Below, one piece after another: positions 1 through 8,932 of a DNA stretch of 64,000 nt. The notes under the pieces are model-generated. The model worked only from the letters and a program-made list of their open reading frames with translations. It was not told where the DNA came from and did not search any database. Location of the stretch: NCBI RefSeq assembly GCF_017353255.1, contig NZ_JAFMYU010000024.1, positions 43,276 to 107,275 of the forward strand, in the 5' to 3' direction. Position 1 is the stretch's first letter, and the number at the start of each line of letters is the position of its first letter. This DNA is from Fibrella aquatilis. GTDB taxonomy: Bacteria > Bacteroidota > Bacteroidia > Cytophagales > Spirosomataceae. The position numbers and the translations under genes are program-made.

Positions 1-4
1 GTAC

Positions 5-1210
5 ATGCCCGATTATCGCTATATCGTGTTTGCCAACTCACTGGGTGGGTTCGATACCGTTGCCTTAGTTGGCGATTCGTCGGAAAAGGTTGGCTACACC
101 CGCCTGATCAGCGAACGGCCGACTGACCCGCTTGGTTTGCCAACCTACGCCGAGCGGGTGGTGAGTCAGGTCACCGGTGAGCGGGAACTCACGGCGAATA
201 CGGCACTGATAGCCCCTGACCAGCGTACCTGGTTACAGGATCTCTTGCTAAGTGAAGAGATCTACGTCGTTACGGACCGGTCGCATTTACCCCTGTTGAT
301 TCAGAACCAGGACTACCCGGCCAGTGATACGACGGAACTACTGGGTGGGCGGTCGCTGACGTTCCGGTATGCCAACCGGGAACGGAATGCGACTGGTCGG
401 CTGGCGGTGGCACCGGCTTTACCCAGCCGACCAACGATCTGGAACGTATTTGCCTTTTCGTGTGAACTCGACAGCCGGGGTAAACGGACCGGGCGTAAGC
501 TGGCCACACTGCTGCAATTGACCTACCAGGATACGGGTGAAGTAGTGAAACCAACCCAGATCAGGGCCAATTTGCCCAACGAAGAGGGGTATCTGAGTCC
601 GATCAGTTCACCAGACTGCCAGCAGACTCCCTTCGTATCGGCGGCGATCAGCCGGTACGGCACGTATAAACGGGCTACGTGTGGCGTTGGCTACACCGGC
701 GTAGAGGCATTGATTGGGATTGCTGCCGGTGCTTACGGCTCGGAAATCAGCCAGGCGGATGCGGATGCGAAAGCCGAAGCGGCCTGGTCGCAACTCAACA
801 CGCAGGCGACGGCCGATGCCACTGGTGTCTGTGATGCCAACCCGGCCAACTATGCGGCCAACGTGCCGAATGGGCAGTTTCACGTTCGGCTGACGCACCC
901 GCGTATCGTGCTGATTTATACCAATGCTTCCCCCATGCAGGGCAACCAGTGGGGATCAGCGACCGGGCCGTTTGTGTATCCTTTTGGCACGGCGGACATG
1001 AATTTCCTGGCCGGGTCTACCGCTGACTGGCGGGTTAGTCTGACGACGACACAAGGCGGGGTGGGTACAATCCGGGTGTACGTGAACGGGGTCCTGAAGC
1101 GGTCAGATGATCGGCCGTATAACGCAGGTCCGTTTATGCTGTTTGACGGCGTGCCGGTGGTGAGTGGTGATCGGGTGTACATTGAATTTGAACATATTCG
1201 TTATGTCTAA
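5..1210 (+). CDS. Phage tail-region protein with DUF5977-like segment (possibly 5'-truncated)
   Basis: About 401 residues from the first visible ATG. The frame is open to the left edge of the window, so the true start may lie outside. The segment around residues 245-275, with the run ISQADADAKAEAAW followed by repeated A/Q/T residues, resembles the DUF5977 repeat found in Bacteroidota surface and phage proteins. The C-terminal 100 residues look like a beta-rich module. It is the first of a rightward set of tail genes, and the next gene starts 8 bases before its stop. The setting suggests a virion structural or receptor-binding role, but no specific function can be assigned from sequence. No signal peptide is visible at the present N terminus. 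Confidence 0.6.
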   Translation: MPDYRYIVFANSLGGFDTVALVGDSSEKVGYTRLISERPTDPLGLPTYAERVVSQVTGERELTANTALIAPDQRTWLQDLLLSEEIYVVTDRSHLPLLIQNQDYPASDTTELLGGRSLTFRYANRERNATGRLAVAPALPSRPTIWNVFAFSCELDSRGKRTGRKLATLLQLTYQDTGEVVKPTQIRANLPNEEGYLSPISSPDCQQTPFVSAAISRYGTYKRATCGVGYTGVEALIGIAAGAYGSEISQADADAKAEAAWSQLNTQATADATGVCDANPANYAANVPNGQFHVRLTHPRIVLIYTNASPMQGNQWGSATGPFVYPFGTADMNFLAGSTADWRVSLTTTQGGVGTIRVYVNGVLKRSDDRPYNAGPFMLFDGVPVVSGDRVYIEFEHIRYV

Positions 1211-1739
1211 CGTACAGGTACCCTTTGACGAAATAGCCGCACAGGTACTAACCGACGTGACGTCCGACCTGCTCCAGTTCTACCAGCGGGCACTGGCCGC
1301 CAAAGGGTTAGTGCTGACCGGTGAACTGATGCGCTCGTTTCGCTACCAGATTATTCAACTGGCTGGCCAGGTGGTGGCTGAAGTGCAGTTTGCCGACTAC
1401 GGACGTATGCGCGATATGCGGCGGCTGGCTTACACGAAGGCCGGGCCGCCGTCGGATGTGATGGAGGCGTTTGTGGCGAAGATTGGGGAGAACAACTTTG
1501 CCTATGTGCCTGGCTACAAGGCGACCCGGCGCGTACCGACCGTGACCAACGCCGTGGCCAGGATTGCGGCGGGCATCGGCTTCAGCAAACGGGGGAAGAC
1601 CGTTAACCGGAAATTTACGGGTACATGGTATAACGAGACGACGCTGAACATGGTAAACGTGGCCAAGGCGAAGCTGGCAGATCGGCTCGACGAGTGGTTT
1701 AAAGCAGGGATGCAGCAGCAGGCACAATCAGCCGATTAA
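1203..1739 (+). CDS. Small phage protein, possible tail-completion/head-tail joining type
   Basis: 178 residues. I take the ATG at 1203, which overlaps the preceding gene's stop by 8 bases as is usual between co-translated phage genes. An in-frame start at 1164 would extend the overlap with no benefit. The N-terminal helix is followed by a segment LTGELMRSFRYQI, which resembles the start of HK97-gp10-type tail-completion proteins; that resemblance is weak. The middle is basic (ATRRVPTVTNAVARIA), and the protein has no membrane segment. Its position directly upstream of the tape-measure region supports a tail or neck role, but that is inference from context. Confidence 0.6.
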   Translation: MSNVQVPFDEIAAQVLTDVTSDLLQFYQRALAAKGLVLTGELMRSFRYQIIQLAGQVVAEVQFADYGRMRDMRRLAYTKAGPPSDVMEAFVAKIGENNFAYVPGYKATRRVPTVTNAVARIAAGIGFSKRGKTVNRKFTGTWYNETTLNMVNVAKAKLADRLDEWFKAGMQQQAQSAD

Positions 1740-1755
1740 TGTAGTTTTACGCACG

Positions 1756-1956
1756 ATGCAAACAATACTAGACTTACCCGAAAAAGACCGTCAGTCAATT
1801 TACGCTGCCGCTCAACTAATTGACGATGCGCTAGACCGCAATCAGATGATTAGCCTACAAACGTTTATCTCTGATAGCCGACATGGCTCTCTCATTTCAC
1901 TAACCTTCCACAATAGTAAACACCAGAAGAAGAGAGAGCTGTCGGATGTGGGCTAG
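1756..1956 (+). CDS. Small hypothetical phage-region protein
   Basis: 66 residues, acidic N-terminal half (ILDLPEKDRQSIYAAAQLIDDAL), basic tail. It lies 16 bases after the previous gene in the same direction, with no competing gene on either strand. I recognise no family. It could be a tape-measure chaperone equivalent, since such small genes usually precede the tape measure, but nothing in the sequence proves that. It could also be non-coding. Confidence 0.35.
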   Translation: MQTILDLPEKDRQSIYAAAQLIDDALDRNQMISLQTFISDSRHGSLISLTFHNSKHQKKRELSDVG

Positions 1957-1996
1957 CCTGGCCGCAATATCTTTGCAGCTTTACTATAACGCTCAT

Positions 1997-2452
1997 ATGA
2001 AAAAAGGTTTAACGTGGGTCATTGGTGTACCCCTCGGAGTATTGGTGTTGTTAGGCAGCATTGGCCTGGTGGCGCAGTGTAGCGACCCCAAAGGCTACGA
2101 GCAGAAACAGCAGGAAATGGTTAAGCAGGATGCGCTGGAGCAACAGGTCATCGACAGTGACCCGGCGGATCGTGCCCGGCATGATGCGGATCAGGCTGCA
2201 TTGGCCAAAACAGAAGCCATTCTGGAGAAGCAGGGTCTATCACTCTGTCAGGTGTACCGATGGATTGGCAATTCTGAAGACGAGATTCGCCGAAAGATGG
2301 AGGCACAATACGGTATTCCGACCGCGATGAAGATGTCGGAGCAACGCGACGTTGCCTATACCAAAGCCTGGCAGAAATACCGGAAGCAGCACGGCATACC
2401 GGATTCATTACGGATGTACATCAATGTGTTTGGCATGAGCAACTGCCAATAG
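1997..2452 (+). CDS. Membrane-anchored hypothetical protein in the tail module
   Basis: 151 residues from the ATG at 1997, chosen because it gives a clean N terminus: MKKG, then a hydrophobic segment (about residues 5-25, WVIGVPLGVLVLLGSIGLV), then a charged coiled-coil-like region rich in Q, E, K and D. The Cys after the hydrophobic segment (VAQC) is a poor lipobox because of Gln at -1. An in-frame ATG at 1946 would add 17 residues and overlap the previous ORF. Function unknown; an inner-membrane or injection-related phage protein is possible. An intrinsic terminator follows at 2484-2511. Confidence 0.5.
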   Translation: MKKGLTWVIGVPLGVLVLLGSIGLVAQCSDPKGYEQKQQEMVKQDALEQQVIDSDPADRARHDADQAALAKTEAILEKQGLSLCQVYRWIGNSEDEIRRKMEAQYGIPTAMKMSEQRDVAYTKAWQKYRKQHGIPDSLRMYINVFGMSNCQ

Positions 2453-2483
2453 CTCGTTTACTCGTCCTGTTGACGGTCTAGGT

Positions 2484-2511
2484 CTCGGTGCAGTTTGCAT
2501 CGAGGCTTTTT
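2484..2511 (+). terminator. Intrinsic terminator between phage genes
   Basis: Stem CTCGGTGCA / TGCATCGAG with a 3-base loop and one G-T pair, followed by GC and five T residues. It lies between the small membrane protein gene and the tape-measure gene, so the tape measure probably has its own promoter or partial readthrough. Confidence 0.55.
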
Positions 2512-2522
2512 CATGTTTAGCG

Positions 2523-5500
2523 ATGCAAGACGAAATAATTAAGCTCCGAACGGAGATCGACACCGACGAGGCCAGCGTGTCGCTGGAGGGGTTAAAGAGT
2601 GATTTGCGCGACGTCAAGCGTGAATTGAGAGAAATGGGTCAGGTCTCGGAAGACTGGTCTGATGAGCAGAAACAGGCGTATGCGGAGTTGAAGGAACGGC
2701 AAAAGGATCTGAACGCTGAGATCAAAGAGTATACCCAAAACATCGACCTCAATGATGCGTCGGTGAATGAATTGAAGGCCAGCCTACGCCTGCTGGTCAG
2801 TGAGCAAAATCAACTGACGGCAGGCTCGGAGGAGTGGATTGAAAAGACCCGGCAGGTTAACCAGGTGAAGGAGCGGCTGGAGGACGTTCGGGAGGAAGCG
2901 AACCTGTTAGGGCGGGCACTGGATGACCAGAAGGGCGTTTTCGATAAGTGGAACGACTCGTTCATGGGTACGTTCGCAGCCCTGCAATTCGACGATCTGG
3001 TAGACGGGGTGATGGATTTTGGCCGGGAATCGGTAGAAAGTGCCGCCAAAACGTCGGATGCCTTTGCCGACATTCAGAAGTCCACCGGCCAGACAACCGC
3101 CGAAGTGGAGGCGCTGAATGATGAGCTTCGCAACATCGACACCCGTTCTACGCAGGAAGCCCTGCTCGACATCGTGAAGGTGGGTGGTCAGTTGGGTATC
3201 GCGAAAGAAGAGATTAAAGGCTTTACCGAGTCGGTCGACAAAGCCAACGTGGCTCTGGGTGACGAGTTTTCGGGGGGTGCCGAAGAAGTGGCCAACACGA
3301 TGGGCACCCTCTCGAAGCTGTTCCGGGAAACCAAAGACCTGGAAGCTGGTAAGGCCATCAATGATATTGGTTCGGCTATCAACGAACTCGGTGCTGCCGG
3401 CAGTGCAACCGGGCCGGTTGTGGCTGACTTTGCCACGCGTATTGGCCAGTTGGGTGATCTGGCACCGGAAATTGGCCAGACATTGGGCCTGGGTGCGGCG
3501 TTCCAGGAACTTGGTTTGTCAGCCGAGATCTCAGCGGGGGGTATCACCAATATATTGCTCAGCGCCTCGAAGGCGACGGAGCTATTCGCCGAGCAGTTGG
3601 GCATCTCGGAGGTGGAGATGAAGAAGCTCATCAATACCAACCCCAACGAATTCCTGTTGCAGTTGGCGCAATCCCTCCAGGGATTACCCGCCGATCAGGT
3701 AGCCAAACGGCTTGACGACTTGGGGATCAAGAGCCAGGAGGCTACGAAAGTGATGTCGCTCCTGAAAGATCAGACCCAATTGGTTCGAGATCGTCAGTTG
3801 TTGGCTAACAAGGCGATGCAGGAAGGCACATCGCTGACGAAGGAATTTTCAATCAAAAACGAAACGGCCGCTGCCCAACTGGATAAGTTCGGCAAGGTGG
3901 TAGAAGTGATCCGGGTGGAAGTTGGTAACCGCCTGCTGCCGGTGCTGATTGGTGCAGGAAACGCCCTGCTGACCGTCGGGCGGGTGCTGATGGGCATTCC
4001 TGCCTTCGTCAGCGAAAACCGGGTGGCGATAGGTCTGCTGGTCGTTGGTCTCATCTCGCTCAATGCCAATTTGATCAGAGCACAGGTAGCCAGTTTAGCC
4101 GGTGCCGCTGCCACAAAAGCACAGGCCATTGCCTCGGCCATTGCTACGGCCGCCGAGAGCGCCCGGGCACAGGCAGCAGCCCGCGCGGCGGCGGCTGACC
4201 AGGCTGCAACGGTGCAGTCGCAAAAACTAACGGTGCAGGAACGGTTAGCCGCCCTACAAACGACGGCCAGTAACCTGCTGACACAGGCTAAGATTGTTCT
4301 GACCAATGGATGGACGGTAGCCCAAACAGCCCTCAATAACGCCCTACGGGCCAACCCGATTGGGATTGTGATCACGGTACTGGCGGTGCTGGCAGCGGCA
4401 CTGGTGACTGCCTACCAGCGGTCAGAAACGTTTCGGGGGATTGTGAACGGGGTTTGGGCGGCGCTGAAAGTTGGCTGGCAGGCTATCACCGACCTGACGG
4501 GCGCGTTTGTGTCGTTTATCGGTGAGGCACTGGCCCCGTTGCAGCCCTATTTTTCGTCTATTGGCTCGGCGATGGGTACGTTCTGGAACCTGGTCCGCAC
4601 CGGTGCCGGGTACGTGGTAGACCTGCACAAAGCGGTCTTCGGGCTGGCGGTCGATGCGTTGGGCGGGTTGCTGGATCGCGTAGCTCCCGTAAAGACGGCC
4701 ATTGCAGGCTTGTGGAACACCATTCTGGGTGGGGTGGAGAAGGTGAAGGAGGCCGCGAATGCCGTAGCCGAGTTCCTGCACATCGATGGGTTGGTAGCCC
4801 GGGCCAAAGAGACTGGCCAAAAAATGGGTACTGCTTTTAAGGAGACCTACCAGGCCGAACTGGCGGCCGCGCGGGCTAAGGATAATGTCGATCACGACGC
4901 GCACCACGCCGGGCAAACAGCCAAAGCCGGTGCGGCTGTGAAGCAGCAGGCCAGTGATAAAAAAGAAGCTAATAGTGGGGTGCTTCGGGATCTTGAAACC
5001 GACAACGGTAAGCACCGGGAGTCGGAGGCCAAGAAAGAAGCTGAACACACGCAAAAGCTGGCCGACGAGCGAAAGAAGGCTAATGCTGATGCGGTTGAGT
5101 CGATTGCTAAAAAGAATATCGAACTGATTCAGGATGACCAGGCCCGTAAGCTGGCACAACTGGCCTTTGAGCGGGATCAGGAACGCAAACGCATTGACGA
5201 ATCGAAGGCCGATCAGAAGATGAAGGCCGATCAGTTGTCATTGCTGGAGAAATCGTACCAGGCCGACGTGGCGGCTACACAGAAAGATTTTCGGGATAAG
5301 AAGGAGGCTGCCGAGACGGCGGCGATGAAGAAGTACCTCGATGACAAAGAGCAGCAGGCCCAAAAAGAGCGGTCGCTGTTTACCGAACTGGCCGATTATG
5401 AGAAGGCCACACGGTCAACGAATCAGGAAATTGATTTGTCGCTGACCAAGCTGACGGAGAATCAGAAGTTTGATGTCCGAAAGCAGCAAATGGCGGATGC

Positions 5501-7553
5501 GCTGACCGAACAGAAGGCCAGCATCCTGAAGGAGTACACCGCGAAAGTGACCGAGATCACCAACAATATCTCGGATAACGATCAGCGGATGAAGGCGTTG
5601 AAGACGCTCAATGACTGGAAGAATAGCCAGTTGAACTCAGCCGATACGAAGCACGCCAAGGATATGACGACGCTGAACCAGGAGCACCTGGCCACGCGGC
5701 AACAGAATACGAAGGAGTTTTTCGGGGCGGTGGAAGGTCTGATGAATGGCGATTACACATCGTTCATGGATCTGCTGGGTAAGAAGCTGAAGAACGAAAA
5801 AGCGGCTAACCAGCAAGGGCTACAGGATTTTGCCAAAAAATCGTCGGCTACGCTCGATACCGCTGGTCAGGTGGTGGGGGCCATGCAGAAGTTGAACCAG
5901 AAGTACCTGGAAGACAAACTGAACAAACTGGCTAAGGAGAAGTCGAAGCAACTAGCAGACTGGGATGAGCAGTATAAGAAGGGCAAAATCAATAAGGAGA
6001 CCTACGAAAAAGGGATCGACAAAATCAATAAAGAGTTTGCTGAAAAGGAGAAAGCCGAGAAGCTGAAGGCCTGGAAACGGGACCAGGCGATGCAGATTGC
6101 CATGGCGCTGATCAACACGGCGCAAGCCGTTATCAAGTCGCTGGCCATGATGGGCTGGCCACTGGGTCTGATTGGTGCGGCGGTATCGGGGGTGATGGGG
6201 GGCATTCAGATCGCGATGATCAAGAACCAGCAACCGCCGAGTTTCGAGAAGGGTGGTTTCGTCAATGGTGGTATACCCGATGGCCCCGCCCATGGTAGCA
6301 GCTACGGAAAGAGTGGCCTGGCCATTGTGGAGCGAACGGCTGACGGGGGGTATGGTGAAGAAAAAGGCGAGATGGAGGGCGGTGAACCTGTGATGATTCT
6401 CAGCCGGAACCTTTACAAGAATAACGGACCGATCATCGACCGCCTATTGCACAGTTCGTTGCATCGAAATGGTGCCCCGATTTTCCGGTCTGGTGGGCTA
6501 ATGGGGTCCGATGGCGGTAGCTACTCAGATTACCTGAAACCACTTCGGAAGGGGAAAATGTATGCCTCTGGTTCGGAGATGGCCGATAGCGGCGGTGGCG
6601 ATGATTTCGGTACGGGTTCACCCGATGAGGCCGCCGACACGACGGCCGACACGGAACAGCAGATCGATCAGAGCATGAAGCTCATGGAAGATATTGCCAA
6701 GAACACGCTGGCCACGACCGACCAGATCACGGCGCTGATGACCTACCTGAACGGTACGTTCCTCTCGTCGATAGCTAACCAGGCGTATTACACGCGCTGG
6801 CAGATCCAGAATACGGGCTATTCGCTGGAGAATTCGCAGAACCGGGAAGCGACACGGATGATAGGTGAAATGCGAACGCAGGGTAATGCGACGCGTGGCC
6901 TGATGAATCAGTTGATCAACCAGACGCGTACTGACCTGCTGCTGGAGCTTCGCCGGTTGACGGATGCTAACCGCAATCAGAATGCCATCATCGTCAGCGA
7001 GTTGCAGCGTCAGGGTAATTTACAGCGCAACGACCAGGCCCGGCAACAGACTACATTGGTGAGTGAGATCCAGCGCCAGGGTAATGCCGACCGGTCGCTC
7101 GACGAGCGGCAGCATCAGAATTTAGTACAAACGTTGCTCCTGATGTATGCGGCGGCCTCGACAGCGGCAGGTAGTCGGCACACGACGACGACCAACCAGT
7201 TGAACCGGCTCTATGCCGACATGAGCGACACCAACCAGAAGCGGTACGTGCAGTTCATCAACGAGATTCGGAACCAGTTGAACACGCTGAATGCCAACCA
7301 GGCCAGTGAGTTACGGGGTATGGCCAACGAGATGAAACGCCAGGCCTCAGCGCTGATCAGCGAAACGAAAAGCCAGACATCGGCAATGGTTGGTAGCCTG
7401 GATTGGAACACCAACCGGGTGAAAAGCGATCTCGGCTGGCAATCGTACCTCCTGAAAATCATTGCCGACAAACAATGGTCGGTGAGCGTGAACAACGTGG
7501 TGCAGGTATGGACCCAAGTGAACGTGATCAACAAAGATTCTAACCTACGATAA
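2523..7553 (+). CDS. Phage tail tape measure protein
   Basis: 1676 residues, the longest gene of the tail module, as expected of a tape measure. Residues 1-140 are predicted coiled coil. Residues about 150-420 resemble the TP901-type tape-measure core (SAAKTSDAFADIQKSTG, then a long region ending near DLGIKSQEATKVMSLL). Hydrophobic segments lie near residues 500-520 and 605-625 and at about 1190-1235, in keeping with a protein that crosses the host membrane during DNA delivery. Residues 800-1180 are a highly charged Lys/Glu/Gln coiled coil. The last 300 residues carry Gln/Asn-rich helical repeats with recurring SELQRQGN-like units. The next gene overlaps by one base (TAATG). By family, it sets tail length and leaves the virion ahead of DNA. 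Confidence 0.9.
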   Translation: MQDEIIKLRTEIDTDEASVSLEGLKSDLRDVKRELREMGQVSEDWSDEQKQAYAELKERQKDLNAEIKEYTQNIDLNDASVNELKASLRLLVSEQNQLTAGSEEWIEKTRQVNQVKERLEDVREEANLLGRALDDQKGVFDKWNDSFMGTFAALQFDDLVDGVMDFGRESVESAAKTSDAFADIQKSTGQTTAEVEALNDELRNIDTRSTQEALLDIVKVGGQLGIAKEEIKGFTESVDKANVALGDEFSGGAEEVANTMGTLSKLFRETKDLEAGKAINDIGSAINELGAAGSATGPVVADFATRIGQLGDLAPEIGQTLGLGAAFQELGLSAEISAGGITNILLSASKATELFAEQLGISEVEMKKLINTNPNEFLLQLAQSLQGLPADQVAKRLDDLGIKSQEATKVMSLLKDQTQLVRDRQLLANKAMQEGTSLTKEFSIKNETAAAQLDKFGKVVEVIRVEVGNRLLPVLIGAGNALLTVGRVLMGIPAFVSENRVAIGLLVVGLISLNANLIRAQVASLAGAAATKAQAIASAIATAAESARAQAAARAAAADQAATVQSQKLTVQERLAALQTTASNLLTQAKIVLTNGWTVAQTALNNALRANPIGIVITVLAVLAAALVTAYQRSETFRGIVNGVWAALKVGWQAITDLTGAFVSFIGEALAPLQPYFSSIGSAMGTFWNLVRTGAGYVVDLHKAVFGLAVDALGGLLDRVAPVKTAIAGLWNTILGGVEKVKEAANAVAEFLHIDGLVARAKETGQKMGTAFKETYQAELAAARAKDNVDHDAHHAGQTAKAGAAVKQQASDKKEANSGVLRDLETDNGKHRESEAKKEAEHTQKLADERKKANADAVESIAKKNIELIQDDQARKLAQLAFERDQERKRIDESKADQKMKADQLSLLEKSYQADVAATQKDFRDKKEAAETAAMKKYLDDKEQQAQKERSLFTELADYEKATRSTNQEIDLSLTKLTENQKFDVRKQQMADALTEQKASILKEYTAKVTEITNNISDNDQRMKALKTLNDWKNSQLNSADTKHAKDMTTLNQEHLATRQQNTKEFFGAVEGLMNGDYTSFMDLLGKKLKNEKAANQQGLQDFAKKSSATLDTAGQVVGAMQKLNQKYLEDKLNKLAKEKSKQLADWDEQYKKGKINKETYEKGIDKINKEFAEKEKAEKLKAWKRDQAMQIAMALINTAQAVIKSLAMMGWPLGLIGAAVSGVMGGIQIAMIKNQQPPSFEKGGFVNGGIPDGPAHGSSYGKSGLAIVERTADGGYGEEKGEMEGGEPVMILSRNLYKNNGPIIDRLLHSSLHRNGAPIFRSGGLMGSDGGSYSDYLKPLRKGKMYASGSEMADSGGGDDFGTGSPDEAADTTADTEQQIDQSMKLMEDIAKNTLATTDQITALMTYLNGTFLSSIANQAYYTRWQIQNTGYSLENSQNREATRMIGEMRTQGNATRGLMNQLINQTRTDLLLELRRLTDANRNQNAIIVSELQRQGNLQRNDQARQQTTLVSEIQRQGNADRSLDERQHQNLVQTLLLMYAAASTAAGSRHTTTTNQLNRLYADMSDTNQKRYVQFINEIRNQLNTLNANQASELRGMANEMKRQASALISETKSQTSAMVGSLDWNTNRVKSDLGWQSYLLKIIADKQWSVSVNNVVQVWTQVNVINKDSNLR

Positions 7554-8932
7554 TGCTTGATATTCGTATTGATGGCCAGCAGGCCGATTTGACGCCCGGC
7601 ACGCAGCTCACGCTGGAGCGGTTCAACCCGATGTTTGATTTCACGACCGTGCCCGGCACGAAAGTGATGGATTTCAGTTTGCCCGATACCCCAACGAACC
7701 GGCGGCTGTTTGGCAATCCGGGCCATGCACAGGCACCCTCACCCCGTCGGCGGTGGGGGTGCGAGAAATACCTGAGCACTAACCTGATTGAGACCGGGTA
7801 CGTAAAGCTCAAGGAGATCAGCACCTCCTATAGCCTGTATTTTACGCAGAACTTAGGCCAGATTTTTGGCGATTATCAGGACCGTCTGCTGAGTGAAATC
7901 ACGGAGTTAGGTATGTCGCCGGTGCCTGCTCCGGGCGCAACAGGCCAGCCGTTTGGCTTCGTACCCGTTATCAATCCGTCGTTTTATGGCAACGCGGCTC
8001 CGGCTGGCTGGAACGGGATTGTGAACGAACCAGGCACCTCATTTAGCCAGCAGGTACCTTTTTTCTTCGTCGAGGGTGTACTGAAGCGGTTTGGTGAACT
8101 GACGGGGTGGACGTTCGCGGGGGAATTCTGGGAGAGCAGTTTTTTTAAGAAGCTCCAATTTTACAACCTGACTGCCCTCGACGTAGCGTCGTCGGTGGTG
8201 TGGTCGAATCACCTGCCAGACCTGACGGCGGGGCGGCTCCTGATCGAACTACGCAACCTGTTCAACCTGTATCTGGATTTTGATGTACGGCGCAAGATTT
8301 GCCGGATCGATCTGGTTGATTCGGTGTTGGCCGCCGACCAGGTACTGAACTGGACGTTACTGGCCGGACCAGGTGGGGTGAAGTCACCCGATACGAACAG
8401 CCGGTTGGAATTGGGCTATGAACTCGACAGTAATGATGCTGAACTGAAGCCAGTGCCACTAGGCATGGACGTGTACCGCACGGCTGAAACAACCCTGACC
8501 GAAGGAGCCACGTTGCTGCCAATCCGGTCGAAGTTTTCGACGCTGGTGCAGTCGGCTGGTCGGTACGTTACGGACCAGGTCGGCTATTCGGTGCTCAACA
8601 AAGACAGCAAACCCGTTAGCTGTTTCAGGCTGTTGCTATCGAGCGACAACCGGGGCGGGGTGCCACTGGTGACCAATGGGGTAGGGGTGCGTGACCTGAC
8701 TTGGCCCGGTGAAACGGGGCTAGTCAACCGTTTTTGGCAAGGGTATGAACGGTTTCGGGCCGACACGATGCTGGTCAGGAAGAACGTATTGTTACGCCCG
8801 GCTGACCTGGCCACGTTCTCGTTCCGCAACAAGGTTCATATTGGTGGGGTCAACTACTTGGTCGGCTTGCTAAAAGCCAACTTAACCACTGAAGGACCGA
8901 TAGTATGCGAAACCGAGCTTTGGCGTATCTGA
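7553..8932 (+). CDS. Phage distal tail/baseplate-like protein
   Basis: 459 residues, start overlapping the tape-measure stop by one base (TAATG), which indicates translational coupling. No membrane segment or catalytic motif is visible. The first 80 residues (FDFTTVPGTKVMDFSLPDTP) and the beta-rich remainder with many aromatic residues are of the kind seen in distal-tail or tail-associated proteins encoded just after the tape measure in siphophages. The role is therefore assigned by position and composition, not by a recognised domain. Its last 79 bases are also covered, on the other strand, by the end of the integrase gene. No lysis gene follows, so either lysis genes lie elsewhere or this end has been rearranged. 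Confidence 0.6.
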   Translation: MLDIRIDGQQADLTPGTQLTLERFNPMFDFTTVPGTKVMDFSLPDTPTNRRLFGNPGHAQAPSPRRRWGCEKYLSTNLIETGYVKLKEISTSYSLYFTQNLGQIFGDYQDRLLSEITELGMSPVPAPGATGQPFGFVPVINPSFYGNAAPAGWNGIVNEPGTSFSQQVPFFFVEGVLKRFGELTGWTFAGEFWESSFFKKLQFYNLTALDVASSVVWSNHLPDLTAGRLLIELRNLFNLYLDFDVRRKICRIDLVDSVLAADQVLNWTLLAGPGGVKSPDTNSRLELGYELDSNDAELKPVPLGMDVYRTAETTLTEGATLLPIRSKFSTLVQSAGRYVTDQVGYSVLNKDSKPVSCFRLLLSSDNRGGVPLVTNGVGVRDLTWPGETGLVNRFWQGYERFRADTMLVRKNVLLRPADLATFSFRNKVHIGGVNYLVGLLKANLTTEGPIVCETELWRI

